NCBI GenBank assembly: GCA_043760555.1
Contig: JAYUOW010000324.1
Location: 1-7,572 of the forward strand
DNA length: 7,572 nucleotides
Source: JANMDR01 sp043760555
Lineage (GTDB): Bacteria; Pseudomonadota; Gammaproteobacteria; Burkholderiales; Usitatibacteraceae
Reading direction: 5' to 3'
The translations under genes and the position numbers were made by a program. Below, piece by piece: positions 5,305 to 7,572 of this stretch (position 1 is its first letter; every line of letters starts with the position of its first letter). The notes beneath the pieces are model-generated. The model was not told the origin of the DNA and searched no databases. It saw only the letters and a list, made by a program, of their open reading frames with translations.

Positions 5305-7410
5305 GTGGCTCGCGAAACCCCTATTAGTCGCTATCGCAACATCGGTATCTCCGCTCACATTGATGCGGGTAAGACAACCACAACCGAACGTGTTTTGTTC
5401 TACACCGGTGTAAATCACAAAATCGGTGAAGTGCATGACGGCGCAGCGACAATGGACTGGATGGAGCAGGAACAAGAGCGCGGTATTACTATTACGTCCG
5501 CTGCCACGACCTGTTTTTGGAAGGGTATGGGCGGTACGTTTGAAAATCATCGCATCAACATCATCGACACCCCGGGTCACGTAGACTTCACCATCGAAGT
5601 AGAGCGCTCAATGCGCGTGCTCGACGGTGCTTGTATGGTTTACTGTGCCGTAGGTGGCGTGCAGCCGCAATCAGAAACCGTATGGCGTCAAGCCAATAAA
5701 TACAAGGTTCCGCGCTTGGCTTTCGTTAACAAGATGGATCGCACTGGTGCCAACTTCTTCAAGGTCTATGACCAGATGAAGGCGCGTTTAAAGGCTAACC
5801 CAGTTGCCTTGCAAATTCCAATCGGTGCTGAAGAAGGTTTTGCTGGCGTGGTGGATTTGGTAAAAATGAAATCCATTTTGTGGAGCGAAGCCGATAAAGG
5901 CGTGACCTTCACTTACGGTGATATTCCTGCTGATTTAACTGAAAAAGCCGCTGAGTTCCGCGAAAAATTAGTTGAAGCTGCGGCTGAAGCTAACGAAACG
6001 CTAATGAATAAGTATTTGGAAGGCGAAGCGCTAACCGAATTAGAAATCAAAGCTGCTATTCGTCAACGCACGATAGCCTGCGAAATTCAGCCAATGCTCT
6101 GCGGTTCTGCATTTAAAAACAAAGGCGTTCAAGCCATGCTTGACGCAGTAATTGAATACATGCCTAGCCCCGTCGATATTCCTCCTGTGGGCGGAACTGA
6201 CGAAGCGGAAACGCGCATCGAGCGTAAAGCCGACGACGGTGAAAAATTCTCAGCCTTGGCATTTAAGTTAATGACCGACCCGTTCGTAGGTCAGCTAACA
6301 TTCGTGCGCGTGTATTCTGGCGTATTGAAAAAAGGCGATGCGGTTTACAACTCTGTGCGTGGTAAAAAAGAACGCGTTGGCCGTATGGTGCAAATGCACG
6401 CCAATATTCGTAAAGATATTGACGAAATTCGTGCGGGCGACATCGCTGCGTGTATCGGCATGAAAGACGTAACAACTGGTGAGACGCTTTGTGATCCAGA
6501 TGCATTTATCGTGCTAGAGCGCATGGTGTTTCCAGAGCCGGTTATCTCGCAAGCTGTTGAGCCGAAAACTAAAGTAGACCAAGAAAAAATGGGTATTGCC
6601 TTGAGCCGTTTGGCGCAAGAAGATCCATCTTTCCGTGTGCGTTCAGACGAAGAATCAGGTCAAACAATTATTTCCGGAATGGGTGAATTGCACCTAGAAA
6701 TCATTGTTGACCGCATGAAGCGTGAATTCGGTGTTGAAGCGTCTGTGGGCAAGCCACAAGTAGCTTATCGTGAAACCATTCGCGGCACAGTTGAAAACGC
6801 CGAAGGTAAATTTGTAAAGCAGTCTGGCGGTCGTGGTCAATACGGTCATGTGGTGTTAAAAGTTGAGCCGAACGAAGTCGGCAAAGGTTTTGAGTTCGTT
6901 GATGCGATCAAAGGTGGTGTGGTACCGCGCGAATTTATTCCTGCTGTTGAAAAAGGCTTGCTAGAAACATTGCCTGCAGGGGTGTTGGCTGGCTATCCAA
7001 TTGTTGACGTAAAAGTAACCCTGCATTTCGGTTCCTATCATGATGTTGACTCCAACGAAAACGCCTTCAAAATGGCCGCTTCGATGGGCTTCAAAGACGG
7101 TATGCGTAAAGCCAAGCCAGTATTGCTTGAGCCAATGATGGCTGTTGAAGTTGAAACACCGGAAGACTACGCGGGAACAGTGATGGGCGATTTATCCTCA
7201 CGTCGCGGTATGGTTCAGGGTATGGACGACATCGCAGGCGGCGGCGGCAAAATTATTAAAGCCGAAGTGCCGCTATCAGAAATGTTTGGCTACTCCACTA
7301 CGCTACGTTCCGCAACCCAAGGTCGCGCTACGTACACGATGGAATTCAAGCATTACTCAGAAGCGCCGAAAAACGTATCTGAAGCAATCATCGCATCCAA
7401 AGCCAAATAA
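5305..7410 (+). CDS. fusA: Translation elongation factor G
   Basis: EF-G is the cytoplasmic GTPase that drives translocation of tRNA and mRNA and, with the recycling factor, splits ribosomes. The 701 residues are full length (704 in E. coli). GTPase motifs are G1 AHIDAGKT at 17-24, G2 region RGITI at 59-63, G3 DTPGH at 88-92 with catalytic H92, G4 NKMD at 142-145, and G5 GSAFKNKG at 267-274. Domain II runs from about 293 to 405, III to about 483, IV to about 608, and V to about 690. The domain IV tip loop GSYHDVDSNE (576-585) carries H579, which reaches into the decoding centre in known structures. All key residues are conserved. It starts at GTG, follows rpsG after 102 bases holding two hairpins, and precedes tuf by 67 bases. 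Identity is certain; a second EF-G paralogue elsewhere in the genome cannot be excluded. Confidence 0.99.
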   Translation: MARETPISRYRNIGISAHIDAGKTTTTERVLFYTGVNHKIGEVHDGAATMDWMEQEQERGITITSAATTCFWKGMGGTFENHRINIIDTPGHVDFTIEVERSMRVLDGACMVYCAVGGVQPQSETVWRQANKYKVPRLAFVNKMDRTGANFFKVYDQMKARLKANPVALQIPIGAEEGFAGVVDLVKMKSILWSEADKGVTFTYGDIPADLTEKAAEFREKLVEAAAEANETLMNKYLEGEALTELEIKAAIRQRTIACEIQPMLCGSAFKNKGVQAMLDAVIEYMPSPVDIPPVGGTDEAETRIERKADDGEKFSALAFKLMTDPFVGQLTFVRVYSGVLKKGDAVYNSVRGKKERVGRMVQMHANIRKDIDEIRAGDIAACIGMKDVTTGETLCDPDAFIVLERMVFPEPVISQAVEPKTKVDQEKMGIALSRLAQEDPSFRVRSDEESGQTIISGMGELHLEIIVDRMKREFGVEASVGKPQVAYRETIRGTVENAEGKFVKQSGGRGQYGHVVLKVEPNEVGKGFEFVDAIKGGVVPREFIPAVEKGLLETLPAGVLAGYPIVDVKVTLHFGSYHDVDSNENAFKMAASMGFKDGMRKAKPVLLEPMMAVEVETPEDYAGTVMGDLSSRRGMVQGMDDIAGGGGKIIKAEVPLSEMFGYSTTLRSATQGRATYTMEFKHYSEAPKNVSEAIIASKAK

Positions 7411-7477
7411 GCATTTATGTAGCACCCAAAATTCGCAGTACATCATTTTTTTGAATTAGAAATTAGAGGATTATAAA

Positions 7478-7572
7478 ATGGCAAAAGGTAAATTTGAGCG
7501 CACGAAGCCGCACGTCAACGTAGGCACAATTGGCCACGTGGATCACGGCAAGACAACGCTAACAGCGGCAAT
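7478..7572 (+). CDS. tuf: Translation elongation factor Tu, first 31 codons (cut by window end)
   Basis: EF-Tu delivers aminoacyl-tRNA to the ribosome as a GTP complex. The 31 complete codons read [13 protein letters not shown] at the start and contain the P-loop GHVDHGKT (19-26), a unique match to bacterial EF-Tu. The gene continues past the window. A strong ribosome site AGAGGA (7465-7470) lies seven bases before the ATG. The 67-base gap from fusA contains no terminator, so the two are co-transcribed in the usual str order. Whether this is one of two tuf copies cannot be seen here. Confidence 0.98.

Overview
The window is ordinary bacterial chromosome, most likely from a betaproteobacterium of moderate G+C. 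The ribosomal proteins and elongation factors are the best guide: S12, S7, EF-G and the first residues of EF-Tu all have the forms I associate with Betaproteobacteria. Examples are the S7 start MPRRREVPKRD, the EF-Tu start [16 protein letters not shown], and an EF-G of 701 residues. I cannot name a genus from the sequence alone. All genes are on the + strand. I see no tRNA, rRNA, CRISPR array or insertion sequence.

Bases 1-2865 hold a likely three-gene transcription unit: a family III (CaiB/BaiF) CoA-transferase cut by the window edge, an HMG-CoA-lyase-like enzyme, and a small exported protein of unknown function that looks like an outer-membrane barrel. The first two plausibly act in sequence: one makes a CoA thioester of a branched hydroxy-dicarboxylic acid and the other cleaves it to acetyl-CoA or a similar product plus an oxo-acid. 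The third gene follows after 18 bases, so co-transcription is likely, but no functional link can be shown.

Bases 2866-3967 hold two single-gene units. The first is a histidine-phosphatase-family protein that keeps the RHG motif but has serine where the second catalytic histidine is expected. A perfect 16-bp palindrome replaces the usual ribosome binding site in front of it. The second is the monothiol glutaredoxin GrxD (CGFS type), with its own TATAAT box, followed by a strong 13-bp hairpin terminator.

Bases 3968-7572 hold the streptomycin (str) operon: a good sigma-70 promoter, a leader of about 150 bases, then rpsL (S12), rpsG (S7), fusA (EF-G) and the start of tuf (EF-Tu). These make up the small-subunit decoding centre and the two GTPases that drive elongation. 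The operon starts from its own promoter behind grxD rather than following rpoC, as it does in many beta- and gammaproteobacteria. Two intercistronic regions carry strong hairpins: one between rpsL and rpsG (candidate S7 feedback or processing site) and two between rpsG and fusA, the second resembling an intrinsic terminator or attenuator.

I found no convincing undescribed system. The most useful leads are the altered phosphatase active site with its palindrome, the hairpins inside the str operon, and the uncharacterised exported protein tied to the CoA-transferase/lyase pair.
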